DNA of 64,000 bases from Arthrobacter methylotrophus. GTDB taxonomy: Bacteria; Actinomycetota; Actinomycetes; Actinomycetales; Micrococcaceae. Made by a program: the position numbers and the translations under genes. This document shows, one piece after another, positions 37,264 through 47,540 of the stretch (position 1 is its first letter; every line of letters starts with the position of its first letter). The notes beneath the pieces were generated by a model. The model made no database searches. It worked only from the letters and a program-made list of their open reading frames with translations, and was not told the origin of the DNA. The stretch covers positions 2,914,001 through 2,978,000 of the forward strand of contig NZ_BAABED010000001.1 in the NCBI RefSeq assembly GCF_039539965.1, written 5' to 3'.

Positions 37264-38595
37264 TCAGCCGAAGAGGTTGACGGGCTTGACGATGTCCGCG
37301 TAGATCAGCAGGGCGCTCATGGCCATGAGCAGGGTGGCGACAACGTACGTGAGTGGCAGGAGCTTGGCGATGTCAAAGGCTCCCGGGTCCGGCTTGTGGA
37401 AGAGCTTGGCGATGCGACGCCGGGCTCCCTCGTAAAGCGCGCCCGCGACGTGTCCGCCGTCGAGCGGCAGCAGTGGAATCAGGTTGAAGATGGCGAGGGC
37501 GAAGTTCAAGCCCGCCAGTAGCCCGACGAGAGCGCCGACTCGCGATTGCAGTGGAACCTGTTCCATGGCCGCAACTTCGCCGGCCACCCGGCCGACGCCC
37601 ACCACGCTGATGGGGCCGTTGGGATCGCGCGGCCCGGAGCCGAAGGCCGCTTGCGCCACGCCGACTACCCTTGCGGGCAGGTTGAGGATGACTCCGGCGA
37701 TTTGCTTGATGTTGTCGCCTGCCATCGGAAGAACGCTCGACGCGGGTTGGGGCACCATGGCGGTCTGGGCGCCGATGCCGAGGAACCCGACTTCCTCATA
37801 AAGCGGTTTGCCGTCCGCTCCCTTGGCCTGCTGGCCGTTGTCACCAATGACGGGACGGGCGGAAAGGACCGGGGTTACTTCGGCGGTGATGATCTTGCCG
37901 TTACGCTCTACCGTGATTTGGACCGCCTTACCGGCGGAAGCCCGGATCCAGCTGCTCATGTCGGCCCAGCTCGTCACCTGCTTGCCATCGAAGCTGGTCA
38001 CGACGTCATTGGGCTGAAGCTTGGCGGCTGCCGCCGGGGTCAGCTGGCAGTTCGGCGAGTTGGGGTCAACGGTTTCTCCGGCTTTGACCTGGCACTTGGA
38101 CACATCAGCAATGGTGGTGGTGGCGGTGGACACGCCGAAGCCCATGAGCAGCACCGCGGTCAGAACGAGGCCGATGAGCAAGTTCATGGCCGGCCCGCCG
38201 AGCATGATGATGATCTTCTTCCAGACCGGGAGCTTGTAGAAGACTCTCTTTTCGTCGCCCGGGCCCACGTCCTCATGTGCCGCGGACCGGGCCTCGGTGG
38301 CAAGGGTCTGGAACATCCCGGTGCTGGAAGGCCGGACGCTGCCGTCTCCCTTGTTGGGCGGGTACATGCCGATCATGGCAACATAGCCACCCAGCGGGAT
38401 GGCCTTGAATCCGTATTCGGTCTCGCCTTTCCGGGTAGACCAGAGGGTGGGGCCGAAACCGATCATGTACTTCGTGACGCGCACCTTGAAAAGCTTGGCG
38501 GGCAGAAGGTGTCCCACCTCGTGCAGCGCGATGGAGACGGCCACGCCGATCGCGACGAAGACGACTCCGAGAATGAACAGAATAACGGGATTCAT
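37264..38595 (-). CDS. M50 site-2 protease, RseP/Rip1-like
   Basis: The 443-residue membrane protease has HEVGH in its first helix (ALHEVGHLLPAKLFKVRV), a PDZ domain (LQPNDVVTSFDGKQVTSWAD), and the second metal motif NLIPLLPLDGGHV in a later helix. Such proteases cut anti-sigma factors and other membrane proteins. It is 17 bp downstream of dxr, as expected from conserved actinobacterial order. Confidence 0.96.
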   Translation of the reverse strand: MNPVILFILGVVFVAIGVAVSIALHEVGHLLPAKLFKVRVTKYMIGFGPTLWSTRKGETEYGFKAIPLGGYVAMIGMYPPNKGDGSVRPSSTGMFQTLATEARSAAHEDVGPGDEKRVFYKLPVWKKIIIMLGGPAMNLLIGLVLTAVLLMGFGVSTATTTIADVSKCQVKAGETVDPNSPNCQLTPAAAAKLQPNDVVTSFDGKQVTSWADMSSWIRASAGKAVQITVERNGKIITAEVTPVLSARPVIGDNGQQAKGADGKPLYEEVGFLGIGAQTAMVPQPASSVLPMAGDNIKQIAGVILNLPARVVGVAQAAFGSGPRDPNGPISVVGVGRVAGEVAAMEQVPLQSRVGALVGLLAGLNFALAIFNLIPLLPLDGGHVAGALYEGARRRIAKLFHKPDPGAFDIAKLLPLTYVVATLLMAMSALLIYADIVKPVNLFG

Positions 38596-38612
38596 GCCTT
38601 AAGTACTGCTTC

Positions 38613-39797
38613 CTAAAGGGTGCTGTTGGCTAAACGATCGTGGGTGCGTGTGCGTGCCCATCTCTCAGCATCCAATACCGAGTCCACCGTCAGCTCCAAG
38701 GATCCTGAATGTTCGCTGAGGACGGACTCGATCGTGTCCACGATATCCGTGAACCGGATCCTGCCTGCGTGGAAGGCCTCCACCGCTTCCTCGTTGGCAG
38801 CGTTGAAGACCGCCGGATAGGTACTTCCTTGTTTCGCGGCGTCCTTGGCCAGTTCCACTGCAGGGAAGGCGATCGAGTCGAGAGGCTCGAACGTCCAGCT
38901 GGTGGCTTGGGTCCAGTCGCAGGCCTTCGCGGCGCCAGGCACGCGGTCCGGCCATCCCAATCCGAGGGCAATGGGCAGCCGCATGTCGGGCGGAGATGCC
39001 TGGGCGATGATGGAGCCGTCGACGAACTCCACCATCGAGTGCACGATGGATTGCGGATGCACCACGACGTCGATCCTGTCCAAGGGGACGTCGAAGAGCA
39101 GGTGCGCTTCGATGACTTCCAGGCCTTTGTTGACCAGGCTGGCCGAGTTGGTGGTGACCATGAGGCCCATATCCCAGGTGGGGTGGGCCAGCGCCTCATC
39201 CGGGGTGACGTCGCGAAGTTGCTCGCGGCTGCGGCCGCGGAACGGGCCGCCGGAAGCCGTCAGGATGAGTCTTTCAACCTCGTTGTCGGTTCCGGCGCGG
39301 AGGCATTGGGCAATGGCCGAGTGCTCGGAATCGACGGGCACGATCTGGTCAATAGCCGCCGCGGCCTTCACCAGCGCGCCGCCCACGATCAGGGATTCCT
39401 TGTTCGCGAGGGCGAGGATAGCGCCGGACTTGAGGGCTGCGAGGGTCGGCGCCAGCCCAATGGATCCTGTGATGCCATTGAGCACGACGTCCGCTTCAAT
39501 CGCAGCGATCTTGGTAGACGCATCCGGCCCGGTGATAATCGCCGGATCGTAGTTCCTGAGTCCGGCGGCTGAGGCGGCGGCGGCAATGAGTTTCCGGAGT
39601 TCGTGGGCTTCGCCGTACGCGATTCCGACGGCCTGGGCCCTGGTATGGACGGCCTGCCGTGCGATGAGTTCCAGGTTGCCGCCTCCCGCGCTCAGCGCCA
39701 CTACCTCGAACAGGTGGGGAGCGGCGTCGACGACGTCAATCGCTTGTGTGCCAATGGAACCAGTGGACCCGAGGAGAATGATCTTGCGCGGCTGCAT
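38613..39797 (-). CDS. dxr: 1-deoxy-D-xylulose 5-phosphate reductoisomerase
   Basis: Dxr converts DXP to MEP, the committed step of the MEP pathway. The 394-residue enzyme shows the NADPH-binding [50 protein letters not shown], and HPTWDMG motifs. The ATG is preceded by GGGATACTTAAGCA, possibly a -10 of a leaderless mRNA. It is divergent from the LMF1-like gene with only 38 bp between. Confidence 0.98.
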   Translation of the reverse strand: MQPRKIILLGSTGSIGTQAIDVVDAAPHLFEVVALSAGGGNLELIARQAVHTRAQAVGIAYGEAHELRKLIAAAASAAGLRNYDPAIITGPDASTKIAAIEADVVLNGITGSIGLAPTLAALKSGAILALANKESLIVGGALVKAAAAIDQIVPVDSEHSAIAQCLRAGTDNEVERLILTASGGPFRGRSREQLRDVTPDEALAHPTWDMGLMVTTNSASLVNKGLEVIEAHLLFDVPLDRIDVVVHPQSIVHSMVEFVDGSIIAQASPPDMRLPIALGLGWPDRVPGAAKACDWTQATSWTFEPLDSIAFPAVELAKDAAKQGSTYPAVFNAANEEAVEAFHAGRIRFTDIVDTIESVLSEHSGSLELTVDSVLDAERWARTRTHDRLANSTL

Positions 39798-39835
39798 TGC
39801 TTAAGTATCCCGCACGCTAGGCGTAGCGTTGGTTT
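39798..39835. promoter_or_regulatory. 38-bp divergent promoter, dxr / LMF1-like gene
   Basis: GATACT on the reverse strand lies six bases from the dxr ATG, and TAGCGT lies six bases from the LMF1-like GTG. Both fit -10 elements of leaderless transcripts. An ACGCTA-GGCG-TAGCGT inverted repeat lies between. Any -35 elements would fall inside the opposite gene or across the other promoter. Confidence 0.45.
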
Positions 39836-41305
39836 GTGGACTGGGTCTCGTGGTTCGAGGCGCCGGATTATGAGTTCGCCCGGCAGATGCTCCAGCGTGG
39901 CACGGCTGCGCTGTACTTCATCGCAATCCTGTCCAGTCTCAACCAGTTTCCGGCGCTCCTTGGCGAGCATGGGCTTCTGCCGGTGCCGAGGTACGTGGAC
40001 GGTCAGAGGATCTTGCGCCGGCCCAGCCTGTTCCGCTGGAAATACTCGGACGCTTTGCTCCGCGCAGTGTGCGCCGCCGGACTTGCCGTGTCCTTGGCGC
40101 TCGTGGCCGGGCTGCCGCAGCTTGGGCCGCCGTGGCTTCCCTTGACAGCGTTCCTGGCTTTGTGGCTGCTCTACATGTCGATCGTCAACGTCGGCCAGAC
40201 CTTCTACGGTTTTGGCTGGGAGATGCTGCTGCTGGAGATGGGTTTCACGGTTGCCTTCCTCGGTTCGGAACAGACTCCCCCACCCAAGACCATCCTCGTG
40301 CTACTGGTGTGGCTACTGTTCAGGCTGGAGTTCGGCGCAGGAATGATCAAGATCCACGGCGGAAGCGAATGGCGTGATCTAACCGCCCTGTACTACCACC
40401 ACGAAACGCAGCCCATGCCCGGGCCGTTGAGCCGCCTAGCGCATCTCCTGCCCAAACCTCTTCATCGCATGGAAGTTCTCGGCAACCACTTCGCCCAGCT
40501 CGTGGTGCCGTTCTTCCTCTTCGCCCCGCAGCCGCTCGCCAGCATTGCCGCGGGGATTGTCGTCTTCACGCAGCTCTGGCTTGTGGGGAGCGGGAACTTC
40601 GCCTGGCTCAACTGGTCAGCGATCATCCTTGCTTTCGCTGCCGTGAGCGACCCCGTGGCCCACGCCGTGCTGCCGTTCATCCCGCTTCAGCGCAACCCGG
40701 CTGCCACCGCGGTTCCGCAAACCCCGGTCTGGTGGCTCGCCGTCGTCCTTGCGGTAACAGTGCTCCTCTTGGTACTCAGCTATTGGCCCATCCGCAATCT
40801 TCTCTCGCGGACGCAGCTCATGAACGCCAGCTTCAACCGATGGCAATTGGTGAACACGTACGGGGCGTTCGGGACGGTGACGCGGCACCGGGTGGAAATC
40901 GTGGTGGAAGGCACCCAGGCCGATGTTCCCGTCGACGAGGCCGATTGGCGCGAATATGGTTTCAAGGGCAAGCCCGGCGACGTCCGCCGGCTGCCCCGCC
41001 AATGGGCACCGTACCACCTGCGGCTCGACTGGCTGATGTGGTTCCTGCCTTTGCGCACGGTGCACGAGGAGTGGTTCTACGCGTTCCTGGGCAAACTGCT
41101 CGACGCCGATCCGCCCACCTTGCGCCTGTTGCGGCAAGACCCGTTCGACGGCGCACGTCCGCGCTGGGTGCGCGCGCGCAGCTTCCTGTATCGCTTCGCG
41201 ACGAGGGCCGAGTTCCGCGAAACGGGTCAGCGCTGGATCCGGATGGAGCTCTACGAGGTCATCGCCCCATTGTCGCTGCCGAAGTCACGGCGGCACGGAC
41301 ACTAG
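39836..41305 (+). CDS. LMF1-family (lipase maturation factor-like) membrane protein
   Basis: The 489-residue protein has about eight helices in the first 320 residues, with RLEFGAGMIKIHGGSEWRDL and ALYYHHETQPMPGPLSRLAH, the characteristic LMF1 region. A soluble C-terminal part contains FGTVTRHRVEIVVEG and YHLRLDWLMWFLPL. In animals LMF1 aids lipase folding in the ER; the bacterial role is unknown. GTG start, with no ribosome-binding site. It is convergent with the leucine catabolic block. Confidence 0.9.
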   Translation: MDWVSWFEAPDYEFARQMLQRGTAALYFIAILSSLNQFPALLGEHGLLPVPRYVDGQRILRRPSLFRWKYSDALLRAVCAAGLAVSLALVAGLPQLGPPWLPLTAFLALWLLYMSIVNVGQTFYGFGWEMLLLEMGFTVAFLGSEQTPPPKTILVLLVWLLFRLEFGAGMIKIHGGSEWRDLTALYYHHETQPMPGPLSRLAHLLPKPLHRMEVLGNHFAQLVVPFFLFAPQPLASIAAGIVVFTQLWLVGSGNFAWLNWSAIILAFAAVSDPVAHAVLPFIPLQRNPAATAVPQTPVWWLAVVLAVTVLLLVLSYWPIRNLLSRTQLMNASFNRWQLVNTYGAFGTVTRHRVEIVVEGTQADVPVDEADWREYGFKGKPGDVRRLPRQWAPYHLRLDWLMWFLPLRTVHEEWFYAFLGKLLDADPPTLRLLRQDPFDGARPRWVRARSFLYRFATRAEFRETGQRWIRMELYEVIAPLSLPKSRRHGH

Positions 41306-41323
41306 TTTCCGGCAGACAGCCCT

Positions 41324-42160
41324 TCAGGAAATCCGGGCCCTGCGCAGCGTGGACTCGGCGTGTTTGAGGATGGGTCCGTCCACCATTTTGCCCTTGTACT
41401 GGAACACCCCGGTCCCGGCCGAAGCCGCAGCGTCAAGCAACTCGCGCGCCTCGGCGACAGCCCCGGGAGATGGAGCGTAGGCTTCGCGGACAACGGCAAC
41501 CTGGTTCGGGTGGATGCAGGCCTTGGCACCGAATCCGCTGGCCACGGCGTCCGCGGATTCCACGCCCAGTCCGGCAAGGTCGGGAATATCGACGTAGACC
41601 GAGTCGATGGCTTCCTTGCCCGCGGCTTTGGCGGCCAGCAGCACGGTAGAGCGGGAGTGCGTCGCAACGGCCCGGTAGCCGCCGTCGGCCTTGCGGCTGG
41701 AGGTGCCACCCATGGAAGCAATAAGGTCCTCCGCACCCCACATGAGCCCGACGACGTTGGGAGCCTGGGCGATCTCGCTCGCATTGATGATCCCTTTGGC
41801 CGTCTCGCACAAGGCGATGACGTGGTACCCCTCGAGTGCTTTCAGCTGTTCGCCGGTCTCGGCCTTGGCCAGCATGACGGTCCGGTAAGGGGTGTGCGCG
41901 AGGCAGTGCATGTCCTTCTCGAACTCCGGGGTGCCCGCCGGGTTGACGCGGACGATCGTACGGCTCGGATCAAGCTCGGCCGTCTCGCCACCGGAGCCAA
42001 GCTGGGCCAGGATCGCCCCCCGGGCCCTTTTCTTATCCCCGGGCGCAACTGCGTCCTCCAAGTCGATGATGACGGCGTCGGAACGCTCAGCGGCCTTTTG
42101 GAACCGTTCCGGGCGGTCGGCGGGGCAGAACAGCAAAGCGGGGCCCATCGTGAAGGTCAT
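41324..42160 (-). CDS. CitE-like CoA ester lyase (HpcH/HpaI family)
   Basis: The 278-residue TIM-barrel protein has ALLFCPADRPERFQKAAE, VIIDLEDAVAPGDKKRARG, IVRVNPAGTPEFEKD, ALCETAKGIINA, MWGAEDLIASMGG and KACIHPNQVAVVREAY, all CitE/CLYBL-type blocks. The gene order matches the mycobacterial leucine cluster containing Rv2498c, a beta-hydroxyacyl-CoA lyase. A role as lyase for an HMG-CoA-type product is thus likely. It starts with four bases overlapping the MaoC gene. Confidence 0.9.
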   Translation of the reverse strand: MTFTMGPALLFCPADRPERFQKAAERSDAVIIDLEDAVAPGDKKRARGAILAQLGSGGETAELDPSRTIVRVNPAGTPEFEKDMHCLAHTPYRTVMLAKAETGEQLKALEGYHVIALCETAKGIINASEIAQAPNVVGLMWGAEDLIASMGGTSSRKADGGYRAVATHSRSTVLLAAKAAGKEAIDSVYVDIPDLAGLGVESADAVASGFGAKACIHPNQVAVVREAYAPSPGAVAEARELLDAAASAGTGVFQYKGKMVDGPILKHAESTLRRARIS

Positions 42161-42705
42161 ATATTGATTGTCCCCTGTTGTGCCTCCAGATGCGCGGTCC
42201 GGGTCCACATGAGACATGCCCTCGTCGCCAGCGCCACCACCGTGCCGCCTTGGTTGCGGCCTGTGTGCTGCATGGTCACGACCCCCTGCCCGGGACGCGA
42301 CGACGATGCCCGCTTCCCGGTGACGACAGTCTCCGTGTAGAGGGTGTCACCGTGGTACAGCGGGTGCGGGAACGAAACGTCCGTCAAGCCCAGCTGGGCA
42401 ATGATGGTGCCCTGCGTCAACTGCGTGACGGACTGTCCCACCATCGTGGACAACGTGAACATCGAGTTCATGAGCCGCTGTCCAAACGGCTGGGTGGCAC
42501 TCCACGCCGCGTCCAGGTGCAGGGCCTGGGTGTTCATGGTCAGCGTGGTGAACAGGACGTTGTCCGTTTCCGTCACGGTCCGCCCGGGCCGGTGGGCATA
42601 GACCACGTCTTCTTCGAGTTCCTCGAAGTAGAGGCCCCTCTGTTCAACAACACGGCGCTCAGGGACACTGCGCTCAGGGACACGGGGCTCAGGGCCGCCG
42701 GTCAT
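42157..42705 (-). CDS. MaoC-type enoyl-CoA hydratase/dehydratase
   Basis: The 182-residue hot-dog protein contains [20 protein letters not shown], an R-specific hydratase core with [20 protein letters not shown], and [18 protein letters not shown]. It probably hydrates an unsaturated acyl-CoA in the leucine pathway (methylglutaconyl-type step is the best guess). The ATG at 42705 overlaps the CoA-transferase B stop by four bases. A short N-terminal run ([16 protein letters not shown]) is repetitive. Confidence 0.88.
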   Translation of the reverse strand: MTGGPEPRVPERSVPERRVVEQRGLYFEELEEDVVYAHRPGRTVTETDNVLFTTLTMNTQALHLDAAWSATQPFGQRLMNSMFTLSTMVGQSVTQLTQGTIIAQLGLTDVSFPHPLYHGDTLYTETVVTGKRASSSRPGQGVVTMQHTGRNQGGTVVALATRACLMWTRTAHLEAQQGTINI

Positions 42706-43454
42706 ACAGTCAGCTCCTGGTCCTCTTCGAAGAGTTCGACGCCGGTCGCGGCGGCCACGTCCTCGGCGGAGACGTTCGGTGCCAACTCGCGCAGCACAAG
42801 CCTCGATTCCCCGCCTTCGGAGACGACGTCGATCACAGCGAGGTCGGTGATGATCCTGTCCACGCAGGCCTTTCCCGTCAGGGGCAAGGAGCATTCCTTG
42901 ACGATCTTGGGCTTCCCGTTGCGGTCCACGTGCTCCATCATGACAATCACTCGCTTGGCACCGAAGACAAGGTCCATGGCACCGCCCATGCCCTTGACCA
43001 TCTTCCCCGGAACCATCCAATTGGCAAGGTCCCCGTTGGCCGCAACCTCCATGGCGCCCAGCACTGCGACGTCCACGTGGCCGCCACGGATCATGCCGAA
43101 TGATGTTGCGGAGTCGAAGAACGCGGCGCCCGCGTTGACGGTGACCGTTTCCTTGCCGGCGTTGATCAGATCAGGATCCACAGCATCCTCCGCCGGGTAC
43201 GGGCCCACCCCGAGGATGCCGTTCTCGGAATGCAGGATCACCTCGACCCCGTCAGGAATGTAGTTGGGAATGAGGGTGGGCATGCCGATCCCGAGGTTGA
43301 CGTATTGTCCGTTGCTGAGTTCGCGGGCCACCCGGGCGGCAAGTTCGTTCCGCGTCCAGCCTTTGCCCTCGTGGTGTTCGACGTCGGCCCGGCGGTATTC
43401 GTGCCGGACCGCCTCGGGGCGCGGGGGTACATCCTGCGTGCTGGTGGAATCCAT
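42702..43454 (-). CDS. scoB: 3-oxoacid CoA-transferase subunit B
   Basis: The 250-residue beta subunit carries the catalytic glutamate in [12 protein letters not shown] (Glu77) and [17 protein letters not shown]. With subunit A it moves CoA, typically from succinyl-CoA to acetoacetate. The start is the ATG of [13 protein letters not shown], two bases after subunit A. It feeds the end product of leucine breakdown into the acyl-CoA pool. Confidence 0.93.
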   Translation of the reverse strand: MDSTSTQDVPPRPEAVRHEYRRADVEHHEGKGWTRNELAARVARELSNGQYVNLGIGMPTLIPNYIPDGVEVILHSENGILGVGPYPAEDAVDPDLINAGKETVTVNAGAAFFDSATSFGMIRGGHVDVAVLGAMEVAANGDLANWMVPGKMVKGMGGAMDLVFGAKRVIVMMEHVDRNGKPKIVKECSLPLTGKACVDRIITDLAVIDVVSEGGESRLVLRELAPNVSAEDVAAATGVELFEEDQELTV

Positions 43455-43456
43455 GG

Positions 43457-44224
43457 CTAAGCTCCTGCCTGCTCGGTCAAAGCGACCGTCCGCTTCTCGA
43501 TGCGCTTCTCGGTGTCCGGCGCAAGCAGAACCCGTTGAACGAAGATGCCCGGTGTGTGGATGTGTTGTGGATCCAGTTCGCCGGGTTCCACGAGCTCTTC
43601 CACCTCGGCGATGGTGATCCGGGCCGCCATGGCACACAACGGATTGAAGTTCATGGCCGTCGCATGGAACACGAGGTTGCCGTGCCGGTCGCCCTTCCAG
43701 GCGTGGACCAGCCCAAAGTCGGGTGTCAGGGATTCCTCGAGGACATAGTCAGCCCCATTGAAGGTGCGCACTTCTTTAGGTGAGGACGCGATCGCCACGT
43801 TGCCGTCGGCGTCGTACTTCTGTGGAAGTCCGCCTTCCGAAACTTGTGTCCCGACCCCGGCAGCCGTGAAGAACGCGGGGATACCGGCGCCGCCGGCGCG
43901 CAGTTTCTCGGCCAGGGTGCCTTGCGGAGTGAGCACCACCTCGAGCTCGCCGGCAAGGTATTGCCGCGCGAACTCCTTGTTTTCACCGACGTAGGAGCTA
44001 ATGGTCCGGCGGATGCGTCCGTCCCGGAGCAGGATGCCCAGGCCCCAGTCGTCCACGCCGCAGTTGTTGCTGACCGTTTCAAGGTCCGTGGTGCCTTGAT
44101 CGTGCAGCGCGTCGATGAGCGCCACCGGGATACCGCACAAGCCGAAACCGCCGACCGCGAGCGAGGCGCCGTCGTGGATGTCCTTCACCGCTTCCGCGGC
44201 GCTGGCAACAACTTTGTCTATCAT
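43457..44224 (-). CDS. scoA: 3-oxoacid CoA-transferase subunit A
   Basis: The 255-residue subunit begins [20 protein letters not shown] and contains [33 protein letters not shown] and [20 protein letters not shown], the hallmarks of SCOT alpha subunits. It is separated by 19 bp from the acyl-CoA dehydrogenase and two bases from subunit B. Confidence 0.94.
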   Translation of the reverse strand: MIDKVVASAAEAVKDIHDGASLAVGGFGLCGIPVALIDALHDQGTTDLETVSNNCGVDDWGLGILLRDGRIRRTISSYVGENKEFARQYLAGELEVVLTPQGTLAEKLRAGGAGIPAFFTAAGVGTQVSEGGLPQKYDADGNVAIASSPKEVRTFNGADYVLEESLTPDFGLVHAWKGDRHGNLVFHATAMNFNPLCAMAARITIAEVEELVEPGELDPQHIHTPGIFVQRVLLAPDTEKRIEKRTVALTEQAGA

Positions 44225-44243
44225 CGTTTACCTTCCCTGACGG

Positions 44244-45419
44244 TTAAAGGCCCAGCTCGCGGGCGATGAGCATCAACTGGACCTCGGTGGTGCCTTCCCC
44301 GACTTCCAGGATCTTGGAGTCGCGGTAATGGCGTGCCACCGTGAATTCGTTGATGAAGCCATAGCCACCAAACACCTGGGTGGCGTCCCGTGCGTTGTCC
44401 ATGGCTGCCTCGCCTGCGACCATCTTAGCGATGGCCGCTTCGGTCTTGAACGGCCGGCCGGCAAGCATCCTCGCGGCCGCGTCGTAGTAGGCAAGCCGTG
44501 CGGTATGGGCCCGAGCCTGCATGCGGGCGATCTTGAACTGGATGGCCTGGTATTTGCCGATGTTCTTCCCGAAGGCCATGCGTTCCTTGGCATATTTCAC
44601 GGACAAATCAACGCAACCCTGGGCTGCACCGGTGGCGAGCGCGGCGATGGCGATGCGGCCTTCGTCCAAGATGGACAGAAAATTGGCGTACCCCCGTCCA
44701 CGGACACCGAGCAGGTTCTCTTCGGGCACGCGGACGTTGTTCAGTGTCAGCGGGTGGGTATCGGAGGCGTTCCAGCCCACCTTGTTGTAGGCCTTCTCCG
44801 CAGTGAAACCCGGAGTATCGGTAGGGATCAGGAGGGTGGAGATTTCCTTCTTGGTGCTCCCGTCCTTGCGTTCGTGCTGCCCAGTCACGGCGGTGACCGT
44901 GACGAGCCGGGTAATGTCGGTTCCGGAGTTGGTGATGAACTCCTTGTTGCCGTTGATGACCCAGTTTTTTGCGTCTCCGACGCCCTCGAGGTGCGCGTTG
45001 GTCTTGGTGCCGCCTGCGTCAGAACCCGCTTCCGGTTCGGTCAGCCCGAAGCCTGCGAGCGCTTCGGCGGAGGTCAGTTGCGGCAGCCAGTGTTCCTTTT
45101 GAGCCTGAGTGCCGAAGCGGTACACCGGCATGGCGCCGAGCGAGACGCCCGCTTCCAGGGTGATGGCCACGGACTGGTCCACCCGGCCCAGCTGCTCCAG
45201 CGCGAGGGCGAGGGCGAAGTAGTCCCCGCCCATGCCGCCGAACTCTTCAGGGAACGGCAAGCCGAAAAGGCCCATCTCCCCCATCTGCTTGACCACTTCG
45301 TAGGGGAAGCTGTGTTCCTCGTCGTGCTTGGTGGACACAGGGGCAACTACCTCGTCGGCGAATTCCCGGACGGAGTCGCTCAGGTCCTGGTATTCCTCAC
45401 TGAGTTCAAAACTTGGCAT
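44244..45419 (-). CDS. Acyl-CoA dehydrogenase (isovaleryl/short branched-chain type)
   Basis: The 391-residue FAD enzyme has FGLTEPEAGSDAGGTKTNAH, GNKEFITNSGTD, the CoA/FAD-binding FGKNIGKYQAIQFKIARMQA, and VGEGTTEVQLMLIAREL with a canonical catalytic glutamate (Glu375). In a leucine cluster it would oxidise isovaleryl-CoA, although human IVD uses a different glutamate position. It corresponds in position to FadE19 of Mycobacterium. The gap to the next gene is two bases. Confidence 0.92.
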   Translation of the reverse strand: MPSFELSEEYQDLSDSVREFADEVVAPVSTKHDEEHSFPYEVVKQMGEMGLFGLPFPEEFGGMGGDYFALALALEQLGRVDQSVAITLEAGVSLGAMPVYRFGTQAQKEHWLPQLTSAEALAGFGLTEPEAGSDAGGTKTNAHLEGVGDAKNWVINGNKEFITNSGTDITRLVTVTAVTGQHERKDGSTKKEISTLLIPTDTPGFTAEKAYNKVGWNASDTHPLTLNNVRVPEENLLGVRGRGYANFLSILDEGRIAIAALATGAAQGCVDLSVKYAKERMAFGKNIGKYQAIQFKIARMQARAHTARLAYYDAAARMLAGRPFKTEAAIAKMVAGEAAMDNARDATQVFGGYGFINEFTVARHYRDSKILEVGEGTTEVQLMLIARELGL

Positions 45420-45421
45420 GG

Positions 45422-47536
45422 CTAGGCTTCCTCGTCTTTCTGGTTTTCTGTCGGTTCCGCTGTGGCTTCAGGGGTTGCTTCCGTGGTGGATTCCGGAGCC
45501 ACGTGGATGGTGGCGAGGACTTGGTCTGCCTTGACGAGGTCCCCGGTTTTGCTGCTGAGGTGCACGGTGCCGGAGACGGAGGCCACCAGTTGGTGTTCCA
45601 TCTTCATCGCTTCCACTGAGAGGAGGACCTGGCCTGCATCGACATGATCCCCGTTATGCACGGAAACGGAGACGACGGTTCCCGGCATGGGAGACCGGAC
45701 TTCCGGGTCCGCTGCGCCTTCTTCGCGCTGGATCCCCGCGAGGATGCGTTGGAGCCTGGCCTCGCGGTCCAGGATTTCCAGGCGGCAGGACCAACCGTCG
45801 CTGCCGAGCCAGAGCTCGCGTGTTCCACCCACCGGAGATGGCGAGCCGTGCGCAAAACGGTGCTCGACGCCGTCGAGCACCAGCACCGCCTCTCCCCCAG
45901 CCCCCTGCCGCATGGTGGTTGAGTGCTCGATGCCGTTATCCACGCGCGCGGTGAATCCCGGCCCGTTAGCGGCCAGCCCCACAATCGCCAGGCCACCGTC
46001 GGAACGCGCGATGGTGGTCTTCCACGGCGCGGGGGCGCCCAAGCGCCAGCCATCGGGGGTGTTCCACGGTGCTGCCGTTCCGGCAGCTACCGTCGTGGCC
46101 CGGCTGAGAAGGGCCGCGGCGATCAGCTCGACGTCGGTCACGTGACGGAAGTCCAGGGCCTCGAGCTTGCGTTCGATCAAGCCGGTGTCGAGGCGCCCGG
46201 CGCGGACGTCGTCGTCGTTGATCAGGAGCCGCAGGTATTCAACGTTCGTGTGCACGCCCAGCAGCGTGTAGTCCCCCAGCGCGTGGTCAAGGGTGTCCAG
46301 CGCCGCTTTGCGGTCCGGCCCCCAGGCAACGACCTTTGCGAGCATGGGATCGTAGTCGCCGGTGACGGACAGTCCCGGAAGCATGGCGGAGTCGACGCGG
46401 ACGTGCGGATCGTTGCTTGCCCGTTCCCGGAGCGTCACGATCTCGCCGATGGAGGGCAGGAAACCGCGTTCGGGCACCTCAGCGTAGACGCGCGCCTCCA
46501 CCGCGTGCCCGTCAAGCACGACGTCGGCCTGCGCCACCGTGAGGACCTCACCTGCGGCGATGCGCACCTGCCATTCGACAAGATCGACGCCCGTCACCAT
46601 TTCGGTGACGGGGTGCTCCACTTGGAGTCGGGTGTTCATCTCCATGAAGAAGAAATGCTCCGGGTCCTGGTCCGAAACAAGGAACTCGACTGTGCCCGCA
46701 CCGCTGTACTTGACACTTCGGGCAGCCTGGCAAGCGGCCTCGCCGATCCGGGCCCGGACCTCGGCACCGTGCGCCAGTGACTCCAGCAAGGGCGACGGTG
46801 CTTCCTCGATGACTTTCTGGTGGCGGCGCTGCAGGGAGCATTCGCGCTCGCCGAGGTGGATGACGTTGCCGTGGTTGTCGGCGAGGACCTGGACCTCGAT
46901 ATGCCGGGGCGATTGGATGAACTTTTCCAGGAACAGGGTGTCATCCCCGAAAGCACTCGCGGCGATGCGCCGGGCCGTCAATAGGGTGGCTGCCATATCC
47001 TCGCGCCGCTCCACGATATGCATTCCTTTGCCGCCGCCACCGGCCGAAGGCTTGATGAGCAGGGGGAAGCCGACGCCGGGCGCCGCTTCGATCAGTGCCT
47101 CGTCGCTCAAGCCCGGTTCGGCGATCCCAGGAACGCACGGAACGCCATAGGACACGACGTGGTTCTTGGAACGGATCTTGTCGCCCATGATCTCAATGGC
47201 ATCAATGCCGGGGCCGATGAACGCGATACCGGCTGCGTCCAGCGCCTTGGCGAACTCCACGTTCTCGGCGAGGAATCCGTAGCCCGGGTGGACGGCTTGG
47301 GCGCCGCTTTGCAGGCATGCCTCGATGATGGCGTCTATCCGCAGGTAGCTGTCCGCCGCCGCGGCTGTGCCGATCCGGACGGCAGTGTCTGCCTCGCGCA
47401 CGTGGCGCGCTCCGGCGTCGGCGTCTGAATACACCGCTACGGAGCGGATCCCCATGGCCTTGAGCGTGCGGATGACGCGGCAGGCGATCTCGCCGCGGTT
47501 GGCGATTAGCACGGTATTGAAAGAGGTGATTGTCAT
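45422..47536 (-). CDS. accA1: Methylcrotonyl-CoA carboxylase alpha (biotin carboxylase/BCCP) subunit
   Basis: The 704-residue subunit has the ATP-grasp biotin carboxylase domain (VLIANRGEIACRVIRTLKAM, KPSAGGGGKGMHIV, FFMEMNTRLQVEHPVTEMVT), a linker domain, and the C-terminal biotinyl site VEAMKMEHQL (Lys645). It adds CO2 to biotin for the beta subunit. The ATG at 47536 (MTITSFNTVLIANRG) follows the beta stop by four bases. The longer frame to 47794 is an artefact. accA1 is the mycobacterial name for the equivalent gene; mccA is also used. Confidence 0.93.
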   Translation of the reverse strand: MTITSFNTVLIANRGEIACRVIRTLKAMGIRSVAVYSDADAGARHVREADTAVRIGTAAAADSYLRIDAIIEACLQSGAQAVHPGYGFLAENVEFAKALDAAGIAFIGPGIDAIEIMGDKIRSKNHVVSYGVPCVPGIAEPGLSDEALIEAAPGVGFPLLIKPSAGGGGKGMHIVERREDMAATLLTARRIAASAFGDDTLFLEKFIQSPRHIEVQVLADNHGNVIHLGERECSLQRRHQKVIEEAPSPLLESLAHGAEVRARIGEAACQAARSVKYSGAGTVEFLVSDQDPEHFFFMEMNTRLQVEHPVTEMVTGVDLVEWQVRIAAGEVLTVAQADVVLDGHAVEARVYAEVPERGFLPSIGEIVTLRERASNDPHVRVDSAMLPGLSVTGDYDPMLAKVVAWGPDRKAALDTLDHALGDYTLLGVHTNVEYLRLLINDDDVRAGRLDTGLIERKLEALDFRHVTDVELIAAALLSRATTVAAGTAAPWNTPDGWRLGAPAPWKTTIARSDGGLAIVGLAANGPGFTARVDNGIEHSTTMRQGAGGEAVLVLDGVEHRFAHGSPSPVGGTRELWLGSDGWSCRLEILDREARLQRILAGIQREEGAADPEVRSPMPGTVVSVSVHNGDHVDAGQVLLSVEAMKMEHQLVASVSGTVHLSSKTGDLVKADQVLATIHVAPESTTEATPEATAEPTENQKDEEA

Positions 47537-47540
47537 GGGG

